This document shows, in pieces, positions 29,871 to 38,769 of a stretch of 50,597 nucleotides of DNA. A program made the position numbers and the translations under genes. The stretch covers positions 1-50,597 of the forward strand of contig CALKES010000006.1 in the NCBI GenBank assembly GCA_938084715.1, written 5' to 3'. This stretch comes from Candidatus Bipolaricaulota bacterium (lineage in GTDB: Bacteria > Bipolaricaulota > Bipolaricaulia > Bipolaricaulales > Bipolaricaulaceae). Within the stretch, counting starts at the first letter, position 1. Each line of letters opens with the position of its first letter. The notes beneath the pieces are model-generated. The model was not told the DNA's origin, ran no database searches, and saw only the letters and a program-made list of their open reading frames with translations.

Positions 29871-31412
29871 GTGGGCCCCTCTTCCCCTCCCCCTCCCTCC
29901 GAGGCCCCCCAGGGGAGCGGAACGGGGCGACAGCTGGTCGGGAGCGTGGCCCGGGGCGCGGTGGGAACCGCCCTGTCCCGGGTCCTGGGGCTCGTCCGCG
30001 ACGGGGCCATCGCCTACGTGTTCGGGGCGTCGGCCGGCTACGACGCGTTCCTCGTCGCCCTGTACATCCCCCAGGCCCTACGCCAGGTCCTTGGGGAAGG
30101 GGGCCTCGCCGCGGCGTTCCTCCCCGTGTACGCCCGGGCCCAGGAACGGGGGGAAGGGGAGGCCCTGGCTCGGTCGGCCCTTCTCGTCCTCCTCATCCTC
30201 CTCCCCGCCGTGTGTGGGCTTGGGGCCCTCCTCGCCCCGGCCTACGTCCCCGTCCTCGCCGCCGGGTTCCCCCCCGAGACGATGGCCCAGGGGGTAGCCC
30301 TCGCCCGGTGGCTGTTTCCCCTGATCGGGTTCATTTCGCTCTCCGCCCTCGCGGGCGGGATCCTCAACGCCCACGGTTGGTTCTTCCTTCCCGCCCTCGC
30401 CCCGGCCGTCCTCAACGTGGGGATGATCGCCGGCGCTGTGGCCCTGGCCCGCCTGACCCAGCCCCCCGTGCTCGGGCTTGCCCTGGGGGCGCTCGCCGGG
30501 GGAGGGGCGATGGTCGTCCTCCTCCTTCCCCCCCTGCGTCCCCTCGTGAGGGCACCCACTCGCCCCTGGCCACCCCACCCCGCCCTCCGGGAGGTGGGGG
30601 GGCGGCTTCTGCCCCTCCTGGGTTCCTTCCTCGTGGCCGAGCTCAACGGCCTTGTGGACAACCGGCTCGCCTCCTACCTCGCCCCGGGCTCGATCGCCAC
30701 CCTCCAGTACGCGATGCGGCTGTTCCAGCTCCCCTTGGGGATCCTCGCCGTCTCGGTCAGCACGGCAGCCCTGCCCCAGCTCTCCCGCCGCGCGGCCCAC
30801 GGGGACCAGGAGGGGTTTCGCTCCGCCCTGAGCCAGGGGTTCTCCCTCACCGCCGCCCTCCTCCTCCCCGCCACGGCCGGCCTCCTCGTCCTGGGAACGC
30901 CGACCGTCGCCCTGCTCTTTGAGCGGGGGGCGTTCACGGCCCACGACACGGCCCGGACGTCCGCCGCCCTCGCCGGGTACCTCGCGGGGCTGTGGGCCTA
31001 CGCCCTCGTCTACCTCTTCTCCCGGGCGTGGTTCGCCCTGGGGAAACCGTTCCGCCCCCTGGTCGCGGGGGCCGTGGCCCTCGGGGTGAACGTCGGCCTC
31101 AACCTGTGGTGGGTGAGGATCTGGGGAACGTTCGGCCTAGCCCTGGCCACGGGGATCGCGGGCTGGGTCCACGCCCTTCTCCTGGGAATCCCCCTCCTCC
31201 GCCGGGAAGGGGGGTGGATCTCCACATCCGTGCTCGGGAAGGTCGCCCTCGCCGTGGGGGGAATGGCGGGGGGGATCCTCCTCGTCCGCCCCCTCCTCGC
31301 CCTCCATGGACCGTGGGTCGAGGTGGGGGCTGGGGTCCCCCTTGGGCTTCTCCTCTACGGGGCCCTGACGTGGGCCCTGGGCCTCATCCCGCCTCTGAGG
31401 GGTGGGCGATGA
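29871..31412 (+). CDS. murJ: lipid II flippase MurJ
   Basis: 513 residues, GTG directly abutting the rplI stop. About 14 hydrophobic helices. MVF-family motifs: VGTALSRVLGLVRDGAIAYV (~31-50), GEGGLAAAFLPVYARAQERG (~75-94), LVDNRLASYLAPGSIATLQY (~262-281) and FELPLG-like LFQLPLGILAVSVSTAALPQ (~284-303). The essential Arg residues in RVLGLVRD are present. MurJ flips the lipid-linked peptidoglycan precursor across the inner membrane, matching ddl in the same window. The 3' end overlaps a convergent gene by 29 bases. Confidence 0.95.
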   Translation: MGPSSPPPPSEAPQGSGTGRQLVGSVARGAVGTALSRVLGLVRDGAIAYVFGASAGYDAFLVALYIPQALRQVLGEGGLAAAFLPVYARAQERGEGEALARSALLVLLILLPAVCGLGALLAPAYVPVLAAGFPPETMAQGVALARWLFPLIGFISLSALAGGILNAHGWFFLPALAPAVLNVGMIAGAVALARLTQPPVLGLALGALAGGGAMVVLLLPPLRPLVRAPTRPWPPHPALREVGGRLLPLLGSFLVAELNGLVDNRLASYLAPGSIATLQYAMRLFQLPLGILAVSVSTAALPQLSRRAAHGDQEGFRSALSQGFSLTAALLLPATAGLLVLGTPTVALLFERGAFTAHDTARTSAALAGYLAGLWAYALVYLFSRAWFALGKPFRPLVAGAVALGVNVGLNLWWVRIWGTFGLALATGIAGWVHALLLGIPLLRREGGWISTSVLGKVALAVGGMAGGILLVRPLLALHGPWVEVGAGVPLGLLLYGALTWALGLIPPLRGGR

Positions 31413-31992
31413 GGCCGGGCTTGGCTGGGGGAGGCGGGGGAAAGAGCCCCAGAAGCCCTCGCCCAAACCGGAACGGGTCCTCCGCCGACCGATACCCCTC
31501 CAGCCACTTCAGGAGCTCCTGAACCGCCCTCCGGAGTTCCTCCCGGTCGAGGCGCCCCTCCCGCACGAGGACGAGGAACCCCTCCTCCGCGAGAAGCCGG
31601 CCCAAGGGGGATGGAGAACCCGCGACGAGGACCACCGGGGACAGGGACCGTTCGAGGTGGCGCAGGGCGGCCTCGACCTCGGGGTCGGGGACAAGCCCGC
31701 GGTGGAGGAGGGCGGCGAGGGCCTCCCCCACGAGCTCCACGTGGGGCCACACCCCTTCCCTCCCGGCGGCGGCGAGCTCCCCGTACCAAAGGGCCCACAC
31801 CCGCTCCAGTTCCCTCGCCCGGCGCTCCCGCAGCCGGCCCTCGGCCTGGATCCCGTACCGACAGCCAGGTGGACAGCGGACCCCATGCCCCCGGTGGGTC
31901 CCGCAACACGCGCTGCAGACGCGCCGATCGAGGCCTGGGCAAGCGCGGTCCCCGATCCGGGCCCCGCACAGGGCGCAGCGTTCCGCCTTCAC
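31384..31992 (-). CDS. hypothetical protein with N-terminal zinc-binding cluster
   Basis: 202 residues from GTG at 31992 (GTGA overlap with the MIP18 gene). The first ~48 residues contain eight cysteines in pairs: CALCGARIGDRACPG, RRVCSACCGTHRG and VRCPPGCRYG. The arrangement resembles a small treble-clef or B-box-like zinc finger. The remaining ~150 residues are helical with no recognised motif and end in a Pro-rich stretch (GLFPPPPPAKPG). It probably works with the Fe-S related MIP18-family gene before it. I do not recognise a family. Confidence 0.65.
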   Translation of the reverse strand: MKAERCALCGARIGDRACPGLDRRVCSACCGTHRGHGVRCPPGCRYGIQAEGRLRERRARELERVWALWYGELAAAGREGVWPHVELVGEALAALLHRGLVPDPEVEAALRHLERSLSPVVLVAGSPSPLGRLLAEEGFLVLVREGRLDREELRRAVQELLKWLEGYRSAEDPFRFGRGLLGLFPPPPPAKPGLIAHPSEAG

Positions 31993-32285
31993 CCAGCCAG
32001 CCTCCGCCGCGCCCCCTCCGCCATCCGGTCCGGGGTCCAGGGCGGCTCCCGCACGAGGACGACCTCGACCTCGTGCCCGACGAACGCCTCCCTCAGGGCC
32101 CGCTCGACCTCCGCGGGAAGGGCCTCCCCAAGGGGGCAGAAGGGCGAGGTGAGGGTCATCTGCACCCGGATCCGCATTCCGTGGACCTCGACCCCGTAGA
32201 CGAGGCCCAAGTCTACAATATCCACGCCGAGCTCGGGGTCCGTGACCCCCCGCAGGACTTCCCGGACCTCCCGGGCCGTGGGCAC
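31989..32285 (-). CDS. MIP18/DUF59-family Fe-S assembly factor (SufT/PaaD-like)
   Basis: 98 residues from GTG, 2 bases after the Rrf2 gene stop. REVLRGVTDPELGVDIVDLG and the conserved LTSPFCPLGEALPAEVERAL (with the family Cys) define the MIP18 fold. These proteins help mature Fe-S clusters in target enzymes. Position between an Rrf2 regulator and a zinc-cluster protein agrees with an Fe-S homeostasis operon. Confidence 0.9.
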   Translation of the reverse strand: MPTAREVREVLRGVTDPELGVDIVDLGLVYGVEVHGMRIRVQMTLTSPFCPLGEALPAEVERALREAFVGHEVEVVLVREPPWTPDRMAEGARRRLAG

Positions 32286-32287
32286 GG

Positions 32288-32758
32288 CTACTTGCGGGCC
32301 CTCTCCCGGCGCCCGGCGGTCTTCCGCTTGGGGGCCGCCGCCTTCGCGGGAGCCCCAACCTGGGCGATGACGTCGGCGAGGGTCGCCTCCGCGACCGACG
32401 CGGCGAACTTCGCCTCGACCCCCTTCCAGAACGGGGCCACGGGGCAGGCATCCGCGGGCATGTTCGTCCCCCGGCGCAGGCGGCCGTAGATGAGGACCGG
32501 TTCCTCCGGCTCGAGGGCCTTTATGAGGGCGCCAAGCTTGATCTCCTTCGGGGAGTGGGCGAGCTGGTAGCCGCCCATCCGCCCTTTCTGCGCCTCGACA
32601 AACCCGGCCCGCCGGAGGTCGAGGAGGAGCCGCCGGACAAACGCTTCCGGCACGCTGTACCCCTGGGCGAGGTCGCGGGCGGAATGATGTCCCCCCTCTC
32701 GGGTCGCAAGCTCGTACAGCACGCACAATCCGTATCCGAAACGCTTGCTCGTGATCAT
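32288..32758 (-). CDS. Rrf2-family transcriptional regulator
   Basis: 156 residues. The winged helix reads ITSKRFGYGLCVLYELATRE, VPEAFVRRLLLDLRRAGFVE and QKGRMGGYQLAHSPKEIKLG. IscR-type regulators carry three Cys for a 2Fe-2S cluster in the following segment; only one Cys (ADACPVAPFW) is present here, so cluster binding would need another ligand set. The C-terminus ends in a Lys/Arg/Ala tail (AKAAAPKRKTAGRRERARK). Leaderless start, 8 bases after TAAAAT. It probably regulates the MIP18 gene behind it. Confidence 0.88.
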   Translation of the reverse strand: MITSKRFGYGLCVLYELATREGGHHSARDLAQGYSVPEAFVRRLLLDLRRAGFVEAQKGRMGGYQLAHSPKEIKLGALIKALEPEEPVLIYGRLRRGTNMPADACPVAPFWKGVEAKFAASVAEATLADVIAQVGAPAKAAAPKRKTAGRRERARK

Positions 32759-32766
32759 GGCGCTCG

Positions 32767-32772
32767 ATTTTA
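32767..32772 (-). promoter_or_regulatory. -10 box of the rrf2 operon (leaderless)
   Basis: TAAAAT on the minus strand ends 8 bases before the ATG at 32758, no Shine-Dalgarno. It overlaps the dxr stop codon (32770-32772), so this operon restarts transcription at the end of ftsH-dxr. Confidence 0.5.
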
Positions 32773-33936
32773 TTCCCTTTGTCGCCGCATTGCCACCCAA
32801 TCCCGGGCGCGGGCCCGAGCCCACCGATCCGCCTCCAGCACGTCGGTGAGGCTTTCCACCGGGACCGGATGATGAGCGGAAAGCGTTGCGCCGATTCCCT
32901 CGGCGATGGCCGGGAAGGGGATCTCGCCCCGCAGGAACGCCTCGACGAGGACCTCGTCGGCGGCGTTGGCGGCCGCGGGGCACGTTCCCCCCCGCTGGCC
33001 GGCCTCGAGGACGACGGCGTACCCGGGGTAGAGCTGGGGATCCAAGGCCTCGAAGGTGAGGTTTAAACCCGGAAGGGAAAGGGGCCGCGGGGGCGGGAGG
33101 CGGTGGGGGTGGGTGAGGGCAGCACGGATGGGGATCCGCATGTCCGGAACCGAAAGCTGGGCGAGGACGGACCCGTCGGCGAGCGCGACCAGGGCGTGGA
33201 CGCAGGCCTGGGGGTGGACGAGAACCCCGATCCGGTCCCAGGGAAACCCAAACAGATAATGAGCCTCGATCACCTCAAACGCCTTGTTCACGAGGGTCGC
33301 CGAGTCCACGGTGATCCGCCGTCCCATGGGCCATACCGGGTGGGCGAGGGCCTGGGCCGGGGTGACGCTGCCGAGGTCGGCCGGCCGACGGTTGCGGAAC
33401 GGGCCCCCGGACGCGGTGATCCAGGCCCGCTCCACCTCGGCGCCCTCCAGTCCGGAAAGAAGCTGGAACAGGGCCGCGTGCTCGGAGTCCACGGGGATGA
33501 TCTGGTCCGGTCGCCTCCGCGCCCCGAGGACGAGCTCCCCTCCGATCACGAGGGACTCTTTGTTCGCAAGAAGCAGGGTCTTCCCGGCCTCGAGGGCCGC
33601 CAAGGTAGGGAAGAGGCCCGCCGCCCCCACCACGGCGTTGAGGACGAGGTCGGCCACGGGCAGCGAGGCAAGCTGGGCCAGGCCCTCGGGGCCGGCCACG
33701 ACCTTCGCCTGGGGGAGGAGGGAACGGAGCCGCGCCGCCTCCTCGGGCCCGGCGACTCCGAGGTGGGAGACCCCGAACTCACGGGCGAGGGCGGCCAGCG
33801 CCTCGACGTTCGTCCCGGCCGCCAGGGCAATGATCTCGATGGGAAAGGAGCCCCGAACCTCCCGGACCACGTCCAGAGCCTGGCGGCCGATCGAGCCCGT
33901 GGCCCCGAGGATCGCGAGCCGCCGCGGGTCGCTCAT
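32770..33936 (-). CDS. dxr: 1-deoxy-D-xylulose 5-phosphate reductoisomerase
   Basis: 388 residues from the ATG at 33936, inside the ftsH stop (ATGA). NADPH-binding RLAILGATGSIGRQALDVVR starts the protein. LLLANKESLVIGGELV (~120), IIPVDSEHAALFQLL (~146, metal Asp and Glu), TASGGPFRNR (~180) and TVDSATLVNKAFEVIEAHYL (~214, metal Glu) are the catalytic motifs. It commits DXP to the MEP isoprenoid route and is the fosmidomycin target; the window also encodes an Fsr-like carrier at 6.0 kb, though not linked. Confidence 0.95.
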   Translation of the reverse strand: MSDPRRLAILGATGSIGRQALDVVREVRGSFPIEIIALAAGTNVEALAALAREFGVSHLGVAGPEEAARLRSLLPQAKVVAGPEGLAQLASLPVADLVLNAVVGAAGLFPTLAALEAGKTLLLANKESLVIGGELVLGARRRPDQIIPVDSEHAALFQLLSGLEGAEVERAWITASGGPFRNRRPADLGSVTPAQALAHPVWPMGRRITVDSATLVNKAFEVIEAHYLFGFPWDRIGVLVHPQACVHALVALADGSVLAQLSVPDMRIPIRAALTHPHRLPPPRPLSLPGLNLTFEALDPQLYPGYAVVLEAGQRGGTCPAAANAADEVLVEAFLRGEIPFPAIAEGIGATLSAHHPVPVESLTDVLEADRWARARARDWVAMRRQRE

Positions 33937-35774
33937 CCCGCAGGCTGGAGGGCGATGTCGGAAAGGAGCGTGTCGATCTCCTCCCCGTCCAGGGACTCCC
34001 GGCGGAGGAGCTCCTGGGCAATGCGGTCGAGGGCCTCCCGGTTCCGGCGGAGGAGGTCCTTGGCCCGCTCGTAGGCTCGGGTCAGGATCCGCCGGATTTC
34101 CCGGTCCACCGCCGCGGCGAGCTCCTCGGAGTGGGCCTCGCTCCGGACGATCTCCTCCCCGAGGAAGATGTTCGTCCGTTCCTGGCCGAGGTTGATCGGC
34201 CCAAGTTCCTCCGACATCCCGTACTCGACGACCATCTTCGTCGCGATTTCGGTCGCCTCCCGGAGGTCGTTGGCAGCCCCCGTGCTCTGCTCCTCGAACA
34301 CGATCTCCTCGGCCGCCCGGCCGCCGAAGGTCCACGTCACGAGGTCGAGGAGGTCCTCCCGCGAAGTCCAGTACTTGTCCTCCAGCAGCCGCTGGGAGTA
34401 GCCCAGGACCCCGGTTCCCCGGGGGACGATCGTCACCTTGTGAACGGGCCCGAGCCTCGGCAGGAGCTTGTTGAGGAGGGCGTGTCCCGTCTCGTGGTAG
34501 GCGATCCGGATCCGCTCCTCGTCCTTGATGTACATCCCCTTCCGGGCCAGCCCGGTGAGGACGCGGTCCAGGGCCTCCTCGAAGTCCTCGGGTTCAATTC
34601 GGTCTTTGTTCCGGCGGGCGGCGAGGAGCGCCGCTTCGTTGCACAGGTTCTCGAGGTCCGCCCCCACGAACCCCGGGGTCCGCCGAGCGAGGAGCCCCAC
34701 GTCCACCCCTGGGGCGAGCTTCTTGTCCCGGAGGTGGATCTTGAGGATCGCCTCCCGACCGCGCAGGTCTGGGGCAGGAACGGCGATTTTGCGATCAAAC
34801 CGGCCGGGCCGGAGGAGCGCGAGGTCGAGGACGTCAGGCCGGTTCGTGGCGGCCAGGACGATGACCCCGGTGCTCCCCTCAAACCCGTCCATCTCCGAGA
34901 GGAGCTGGTTCAGGGTCTGTTCCCGCTCGTCGTGGCCCCCCCCGAGGCCCGCGCCGCGCTTCCGGCCCACGGCGTCGATCTCGTCAATGAACACGATGCA
35001 GGGAGCGCTCGCCTTCGCCTTCTGGAACATGTCCCGCACCCGCGCCGCTCCCACCCCGACGAACATTTCCACGAAGTCGGATCCGGAGATGGAGAAAAAG
35101 GGAACCCCGGCCTCGCCGGCGATGGCCCGCGCCAGCAGCGTCTTCCCCGTCCCCGGCGGGCCCACGAGGAGGATCCCTTTCGGGATCTTCGCTCCCAGGC
35201 GGACGAACCGCCCGGGGTCCTTGAGGTAGTCCACGATCTCTTTGACCTCGTCCAGGACCTCGTCGATTCCGGCCACGTCCTTGAACGAGACCTTGGTGAA
35301 CTCTTTGGTGACGAGCTTGGCCCGGGACTGGCCGAAGGTGAACGCACTTCCCCCCTGGACCCGACGCATCATGTACAGCCACAGGACGGCGAGGAGGATC
35401 ACGGGCAGGGTGTAGCCGAGGAGGGGGAGGATCCACGAGGCCGCGCCAGGGGATTGGAAGCGGACGGTTCCCCCGCGGGCCACGACCTCCTGGGCGAGCT
35501 CGGCGTAGAGGGGGGAACCCTCCGGCGGGCCCTGGACGACGAACTCCCGCACCTCACCAACCCGCAGCTGGCCCTCGATCCGCGTCCCTTGGACCGTCAC
35601 GCTTTCCACGTTTCCCGCCTCAACCTGGACGAGGAGGTCGGAGTAGGTGAGCTCGATCAGGCGCCGGGACGGCGTCCACCACAGCTGGGAGATGAGGAGC
35701 CCCAACAGCACAAGCACCACGAGGAACGTGATGCCGCGAAAGTTTCGGGTCGGCCCAACCGAACGTCGATCCAT
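33933..35774 (-). CDS. ftsH: ATP-dependent membrane zinc metalloprotease FtsH
   Basis: 613 residues. Two transmembrane segments ([19 protein letters not shown] near 15-33 and [20 protein letters not shown] near 115-134) flank a periplasmic domain. The AAA+ module has Walker [21 protein letters not shown] (~200-219), Walker [17 protein letters not shown], and the [23 protein letters not shown]. The protease motif HETGHALL (~420) and the distal Asp region ([20 protein letters not shown]) are intact. It degrades membrane and unstable proteins. Transcribed from a good TTGATC-N16-TACAAT promoter, divergent from the subtilase operon, with dxr overlapping behind. Confidence 0.97.
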   Translation of the reverse strand: MDRRSVGPTRNFRGITFLVVLVLLGLLISQLWWTPSRRLIELTYSDLLVQVEAGNVESVTVQGTRIEGQLRVGEVREFVVQGPPEGSPLYAELAQEVVARGGTVRFQSPGAASWILPLLGYTLPVILLAVLWLYMMRRVQGGSAFTFGQSRAKLVTKEFTKVSFKDVAGIDEVLDEVKEIVDYLKDPGRFVRLGAKIPKGILLVGPPGTGKTLLARAIAGEAGVPFFSISGSDFVEMFVGVGAARVRDMFQKAKASAPCIVFIDEIDAVGRKRGAGLGGGHDEREQTLNQLLSEMDGFEGSTGVIVLAATNRPDVLDLALLRPGRFDRKIAVPAPDLRGREAILKIHLRDKKLAPGVDVGLLARRTPGFVGADLENLCNEAALLAARRNKDRIEPEDFEEALDRVLTGLARKGMYIKDEERIRIAYHETGHALLNKLLPRLGPVHKVTIVPRGTGVLGYSQRLLEDKYWTSREDLLDLVTWTFGGRAAEEIVFEEQSTGAANDLREATEIATKMVVEYGMSEELGPINLGQERTNIFLGEEIVRSEAHSEELAAAVDREIRRILTRAYERAKDLLRRNREALDRIAQELLRRESLDGEEIDTLLSDIALQPAG

Positions 35775-35783
35775 TTCACGGAG

Positions 35784-35811
35784 ATTGTAGCCCCGCTCCC
35801 GAGCTGATCAA
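35784..35811 (-). promoter_or_regulatory. ftsH promoter
   Basis: Minus strand TTGATC (35806-35811), 16-base spacer, TACAAT (35784-35789), ending 9 bases before the ATG. The short GTGA between gives no usable Shine-Dalgarno, so the transcript is leaderless or nearly so. It shares the 79-base gap with the subtilase promoter. Confidence 0.65.
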
Positions 35812-35840
35812 CGACCGTGGCCCCGGTTCTGGACTGCGGC

Positions 35841-35846
35841 TACAAT
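35841..35846 (+). promoter_or_regulatory. -10 box of the subtilase operon (leaderless)
   Basis: TACAAT on the plus strand ends 7 bases before the GTG at 35854. It also overlaps an in-frame ATG at 35845, which therefore cannot be the start if this box is used. Confidence 0.55.
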
Positions 35847-35853
35847 GGCGTTC

Positions 35854-37980
35854 GTGGCCTGGTTCCGCTACCTGCTTCTCGTCTTGCTTTTCTCCTTCGC
35901 CGCCCTTGGAGGCCCGGAGAAGCTCGACCCTGTCCTAAGGCTCCTCCTGGCCATCCCCGACGCGGCGGATCCTGCGGCTCCTTTCCGCGCGGCGACGGGG
36001 CTCGTGGCCCTTCAGGCGCCCGCGGCGGGAGACGAGCCGGAGGTTCGGGTGTTCCTCCTCACCCGGGACCCTGAGGGGGCCCGATCCGTCGCGGGCTTTC
36101 GGACCCACCAGGTCGTGGGAACCCTCGCCACCGGGTCCGTCCTCCTCCGGGATCTCCTCTCCCTCTCCGAGGATCCCCAGGTCCTGTACGTCCAGGCCAG
36201 CCGGCCCGTCTACCCCGCGCTCGACGTCTCCGTCCCGGAGACCGGGGCCCCGGCCCTGTGGTACGGGAGCCCCCGGGCCACGGGGCAGGGGGTGATCGTC
36301 GGGATCGTGGACACGGGGGTTGATCCCCTCCACCGCGACTTCAGGGTCGACCGCACGGGGGACGGGTTCGAGGAGGGCTCGCGGATCCTGTGGCTGTGGG
36401 ACCAGGGCGGGGCCACGCCCGCCGGGTTCCCCCCCTGGTGGGGGGACGGGGCGACCGAGGGCCGCTACGGCCGGGTCTACTCCCAGGGAGAGCTCGAAGG
36501 CGCGATCGCTTCCGGGTCTTCCCCCGTGGGGGACCCCCAGGGCCACGGGACCCATGTGGCGGCCATCGCCGCCGGGGATGGATCGGCCTCCCCCCAGGCC
36601 CTCCGGGGGGTCGCCCCCGAGGCCGACCTCGTGGTGGTGAAGACCACGTTCTACGAGGACGCCGTCGTGGATGGGGTGCGGTTCGTGTTCGAGGCCGCCC
36701 AGGCGCTGGGCAAGCCTGCGGTCGTGAACCTGTCCCTCGGCGGCCACGGGGGGTCCCACGACGGGAACTCCCTCTTTGAGCGGATGATCGACGCCCTGGT
36801 CGACCGCCCCGGGCGGGTGGTCGTCGCCGCGGCGGGGAACGAGGGGAACCGGAGGATCCACGTGGGGGGCGACGTCCGAACCCCCACCACCTGGCACCTG
36901 GAACTCGAGAAGGGGACGGTCTCCGTCCGGTTCTGGCACAGCGGGACGGCGACGTTCTCCGTCTCGGTGCGGACGCCGGGAGGGGAAGAAGTGACCGTCC
37001 CTCCCGGAGGCCAGCGTTGGGCGGTCACCTCCTCGGGCGGCGTGTGGATCGACAACACCTCCCTCCCCGACCCCCTGACCCTCGACCGCTCGATCTACCT
37101 CGCCCTCACGGATGCCGTCCCGGGGACGGCGTGGGCGATCACGGTGAGCCCAATCCTGGGAGGAGCCCGGGTCGACGGGTGGGTGGAGCAGGCGTCCGCG
37201 GCCCAGTTCCGGGAGGGAGACACGAACTTCACGATCAGCGAGCCGGGGAACGCCCGAAAGGTGATCACCGTGGGGGCGTACATCACGAAGACCCGCTGGA
37301 CGTCCGTGACCGGAGAGCAGCGGGCGGAGGGGGAGGTCGGGGCCCTCGCCTCGTTCTCCTCCCGGGGGCCGACCCGGGACGGGCGGATCAAGCCCGACCT
37401 CGCCGCGCCGGGGGCGTGGATCGCCTCAGCCCGATCCCGCCTGGCGAGCCCCGCGGGCTGGCTCACCCTCCCGGGTGGGGAGTACTCGATGCTCCTTGGG
37501 ACGAGCATGGCCGCGCCCCACGTCGCGGGGGCCGCAGCCCTCCTCCTCTCCCTCCGCCCGGACCTCACCTGGTCGGAGGTGAGAGACGCCCTGACCAAGG
37601 GGGCACGGGTCGATTCGGCCGTCGGGGGGGCCCCCAACACCCTGTGGGGGGCAGGGAAACTCGACGTGTCCTGGGCGGCGACCTTGATCGCTTCGCCGTC
37701 GCCCCAGCCCAGGCCCGTCCTCACCCTCCTGGCCAACCCCGTGAGCCGTGAGGCCCGCTTCCGCTACAGCCTCCCCCCCGAGGCGCGGTGGGCGACACTC
37801 CAGGTCTACGACCTCTCCGGCCGGCTCCTCTATAGCCAACCCCTCGCCCCGCCCGCGGGGGACGCCCGCTGGCCCCTCACGACGACCGACGGCCTGCCGG
37901 TGGGAAGCGGCCTGTACCTCGCCGTCCTCGTCACCGACCGGGGGGCGTCGGAGGTCGTCCGGGTGGTGGTCCAGCGATGA
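35854..37980 (+). CDS. secreted S8 subtilase with C-terminal Por/FlgD-like sorting domain
   Basis: 708 residues from GTG at 35854. Signal peptide FRYLLLVLLFSFAALGG at the start, then a ~110-residue propeptide-like region. The triad is visible: Asp in IVGIVDTGVDPLHRDF (~152), His in GHGTHVAAIAAGDG (~232) and Ser in LLGTSMAAPHVAGAAALLLS (~550). About 300 residues separate His and Ser, including a beta-rich insert (VSVRFWHSGTATFSVSVRTP) as in CspA-type subtilases. The last ~85 residues form a beta domain, LTLLANPVSREARFRYSLPP, LQVYDLSGRLLYSQPL, VGSGLYLAVLVTDRG, ending VVVQR, related to the C-termini of two other proteins in the island. It overlaps the next gene (a PorV-like barrel) by 4 bases. 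Location: outside the outer membrane (inference). Confidence 0.9.
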   Translation: MAWFRYLLLVLLFSFAALGGPEKLDPVLRLLLAIPDAADPAAPFRAATGLVALQAPAAGDEPEVRVFLLTRDPEGARSVAGFRTHQVVGTLATGSVLLRDLLSLSEDPQVLYVQASRPVYPALDVSVPETGAPALWYGSPRATGQGVIVGIVDTGVDPLHRDFRVDRTGDGFEEGSRILWLWDQGGATPAGFPPWWGDGATEGRYGRVYSQGELEGAIASGSSPVGDPQGHGTHVAAIAAGDGSASPQALRGVAPEADLVVVKTTFYEDAVVDGVRFVFEAAQALGKPAVVNLSLGGHGGSHDGNSLFERMIDALVDRPGRVVVAAAGNEGNRRIHVGGDVRTPTTWHLELEKGTVSVRFWHSGTATFSVSVRTPGGEEVTVPPGGQRWAVTSSGGVWIDNTSLPDPLTLDRSIYLALTDAVPGTAWAITVSPILGGARVDGWVEQASAAQFREGDTNFTISEPGNARKVITVGAYITKTRWTSVTGEQRAEGEVGALASFSSRGPTRDGRIKPDLAAPGAWIASARSRLASPAGWLTLPGGEYSMLLGTSMAAPHVAGAAALLLSLRPDLTWSEVRDALTKGARVDSAVGGAPNTLWGAGKLDVSWAATLIASPSPQPRPVLTLLANPVSREARFRYSLPPEARWATLQVYDLSGRLLYSQPLAPPAGDARWPLTTTDGLPVGSGLYLAVLVTDRGASEVVRVVVQR

Positions 37981-38768
37981 GGGTTCTGGTAGCCCTTCTC
38001 CTCTTCGGGGCCACCGCCCAGGGCTTCGTGGGCGGGGACCTCCTGTTCGACCTCGGGCGCGGGGCGCGGACCCTGGGGATGGCGGGCGCGGGGATCGCTC
38101 TTCCCTCCCCGGACGCCCTGTTCCTCAACCCCGCCGGGCTCCCGGGGGTCGAGGGGTTCCACGTCCAATCCACGTACGGAGACCTGTTTGGGGCCGCGAC
38201 CCTCGGGGCGCTGGGGGTGACGGCCCCCGGAGTGGGCTTCGCGGGGATCCTCCTCGACGCGGGGGTCCTCGGGCCGGGGCTCTCCTTCCGGACGGCGGGG
38301 GCCCTCGTTGGGGCGGGCGTGCGGCTTGGCCCCGTGGCGATCGGGGCCCGGGCGCGCCTCCTCCGCCCGCTCCTCCCTGTCCCCGGCGTGGGCGGGGCGC
38401 TCGACCTGGGCCTCCTTCTCCAAGGCCCAGTCCAGATCGGCCTCGTGGTGAGGAACGCCCTCGCCCGGTCCCCGGTCGCATCCGAGTCCTGGCCTGTGGA
38501 GGGGGCCGTGGGCGTGGCCCTCTCCCTGGCGTGGGGATCGTGGAGGATCACCGTAGCCGCTGACGTCTGGGGAATCGGCTCCCTCCTCTCCGCGGCTGTT
38601 GGGGCCGAGGTGGGGATCCCAGGGCTTTTCGTCCGAGCCGGGTACGGATCCAGTGGGCTCACCCTCGGGGGGAGGGTCGCCTGGCGGGCGTTCACCCTGG
38701 ACTGGGCTGTCCTCCTTCCCCCCGTCCTTCCCCCGGCGTTCCGCGTATCCTTGGACCTGAGGTTGTGA
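37977..38768 (+). CDS. PorV/PorQ-like outer membrane beta-barrel 1
   Basis: 263 residues. Signal peptide RVLVALLLFGATAQGF. The N-terminal motif GARTLGMAGAGIALPSPDAL then FLNPAGLPG is the hallmark of the FadL-related PorV/PorQ group (GxRxxGMGGAxxA...xNPAGL). The remainder alternates Gly/Ala/hydrophobic residues in short amphipathic strands and ends FRVSLDLRL, as in outer membrane barrels. In Bacteroidota PorV shuttles type IX cargo from the translocon to the surface. Here the gene overlaps the subtilase by ATGA and is followed after 1 base by the giant barrel, so the three form one operon. Confidence 0.78.
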   Translation: MRVLVALLLFGATAQGFVGGDLLFDLGRGARTLGMAGAGIALPSPDALFLNPAGLPGVEGFHVQSTYGDLFGAATLGALGVTAPGVGFAGILLDAGVLGPGLSFRTAGALVGAGVRLGPVAIGARARLLRPLLPVPGVGGALDLGLLLQGPVQIGLVVRNALARSPVASESWPVEGAVGVALSLAWGSWRITVAADVWGIGSLLSAAVGAEVGIPGLFVRAGYGSSGLTLGGRVAWRAFTLDWAVLLPPVLPPAFRVSLDLRL

Positions 38769-38769
38769 G

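Noticed and set aside
35845-35853. ATG at 35845 as start of the subtilase
   Set aside because: It overlaps the TACAAT -10 box; GTG at 35854 gives a start just where transcription should begin and leaves a normal signal peptide.
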